64,000 nt of DNA from Lutraria lutraria (lineage: Eukaryota > Mollusca > Bivalvia > Venerida > Mactridae): assembly GCA_964023205.1 (NCBI GenBank), contig OZ026841.1, positions 33,928,399-33,992,398 on the forward strand, in the 5' to 3' direction. Below are positions 62,948 to 64,000 of this stretch, piece by piece. The notes beneath the pieces were generated by a model that saw only the letters and a list, made by a program, of their open reading frames with translations, searched no databases and had not been told where the DNA came from. The position numbers and the translations under genes are program-made. The stretch's first letter is position 1. Each line of letters starts with the position of its first letter.

Positions 62948-64000
62948 GTATAAGAACTGTTGAAAAGAGGCATGTATAAAGTGCATAGGGTAAATTATAT
63001 TCTTATCGTGTTTTGGTCTTCGTACTGGGCAGTTAACATAAAAAGGAATATCTATTGAATATGTGATATGTAGTTCCTAATGTTCATGTCATAAATCAAA
63101 TAATAGAACACTACACATGAAATTATACATGTACTTTATACAATTGATTATTATGTGGATCAAATACAAATTAATATTTATTGTCTTTATATAAGGAGAA
63201 ACAAATAATAGGCCGTATTTCTACAAAATCACTAATATTTCAATGACAATATGGTAGCCTTTATAATACGGGGTTTATTGTCAATGCGACTCTGTTATAC
63301 GTAAATGAAAGACGTATGGTCGTTTAATGTTATGCTATAATATTTACATCTCAAATTAATTAATTGTGTTATAATACGTCAATATGACTGAATGACAATG
63401 TACATCTTAGTACCAGATGCACTTATATGTTATTTGTGGTCTTTAAGATCACATCGACAATACTGAATCAAATAAACTACTTGTAAACATATCGCAATTT
63501 TCAGTGAAATGCAAAACATGAACGCATTTTGGAATTTCGAACAAAACAGTTAATTTGTGTATTCATGTTTTGACAGAATATTGCGCAAACCTAGCGTACC
63601 TTCGCCTCTTTTTGTGTTACACGAATGACTTATTTTGCAACAAAGAAGTATGTTTGACATAATAGAATATAATTTGAGTTACAATCTAATGTATGAAAGA
63701 CTTCGTATTACATTTGTATAAACTATTATGATACAATGTATATCAATATCAACAATTTTCTGTCAACACATTTTGTGAACTCATGATAAAAACGTGCTTC
63801 ACGAATTCATCCGTTTTTATTAAGGCTAACGTCATACATTCTTCCTTTTGTTCGATAGTTAATACCTTGTAAATGGCCAAAGGCATATTTAGATGACGAT
63901 TTACCAATATATTGTTTTGTATTGTTTTGTAAAGGACATGGATAAACATATAATTATTATGAAGAAAAATTACCGAAAAGTACACCCGTAATTTTTCACA
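62948..64000. other. Unassigned AT-rich sequence
   Basis: No gene, RNA or repeat recognised up to the right end of the window. The 78 aa minus-strand frame at 63749-63985 has no recognisable domain. Confidence 0.45.

Overview
The window looks like gene-poor nuclear DNA from an animal, most likely a bivalve mollusc. It is AT-rich and has no bacterial gene organisation. I see no long ORF with recognisable protein domains. It carries several dispersed repeats that I know as typical of mollusc, especially bivalve, genomes: the ~150 bp 'GACCTAGTTTTTGACC' repeat, the element ending in GGTGAGCTAAAA, and a tRNA-derived SINE with a conserved central domain. The bivalve assignment is inference from these repeats. 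I could not search a database.

Layout. (1) Positions 1 to about 42,357 are one head-to-tail satellite array with a monomer of about 1,076 bp, running off the left edge of the window, with at least 38 complete anchor-to-anchor units. The left half has a higher-order repeat (HOR): a six-monomer unit of 6,452 bp repeated almost exactly, then an eight-monomer version of 8,613 bp. The right half has a different, patchier HOR organisation (2.25 kb, ~4.5 kb and 2.13 kb periods). There the monomers change length through gain and loss of an internal 138 bp module. The right end is the true array edge: four modules in a row and then a break. (2) 42.36-42.9 kb and 54.4-56.7 kb hold strongly diverged relatives of the satellite. 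(3) 43.2-53.2 kb lies between two inverted copies of a ~280 bp repeat that contains a tRNA-like sequence. It holds a 3.2 kb DNA transposon with terminal inverted repeats, a TCAA target duplication and eight copies of GGGGACGGACATTACA. It also holds a ~28 bp minisatellite, an ~82 bp degenerate tandem repeat and several dispersed repeats. (4) 56.7-64 kb is mostly unassigned AT-rich DNA with SINE copies, tRNA-like sequences, a hairpin element and a rearranged copy of the 150 bp repeat.

No protein-coding gene can be supported. The short ORFs in the satellite recur only because the monomer recurs, and many monomers break them. The biology here is repeat biology: how a complex satellite with HORs is built, homogenised and lost at its edge, and the mobile elements beside it.
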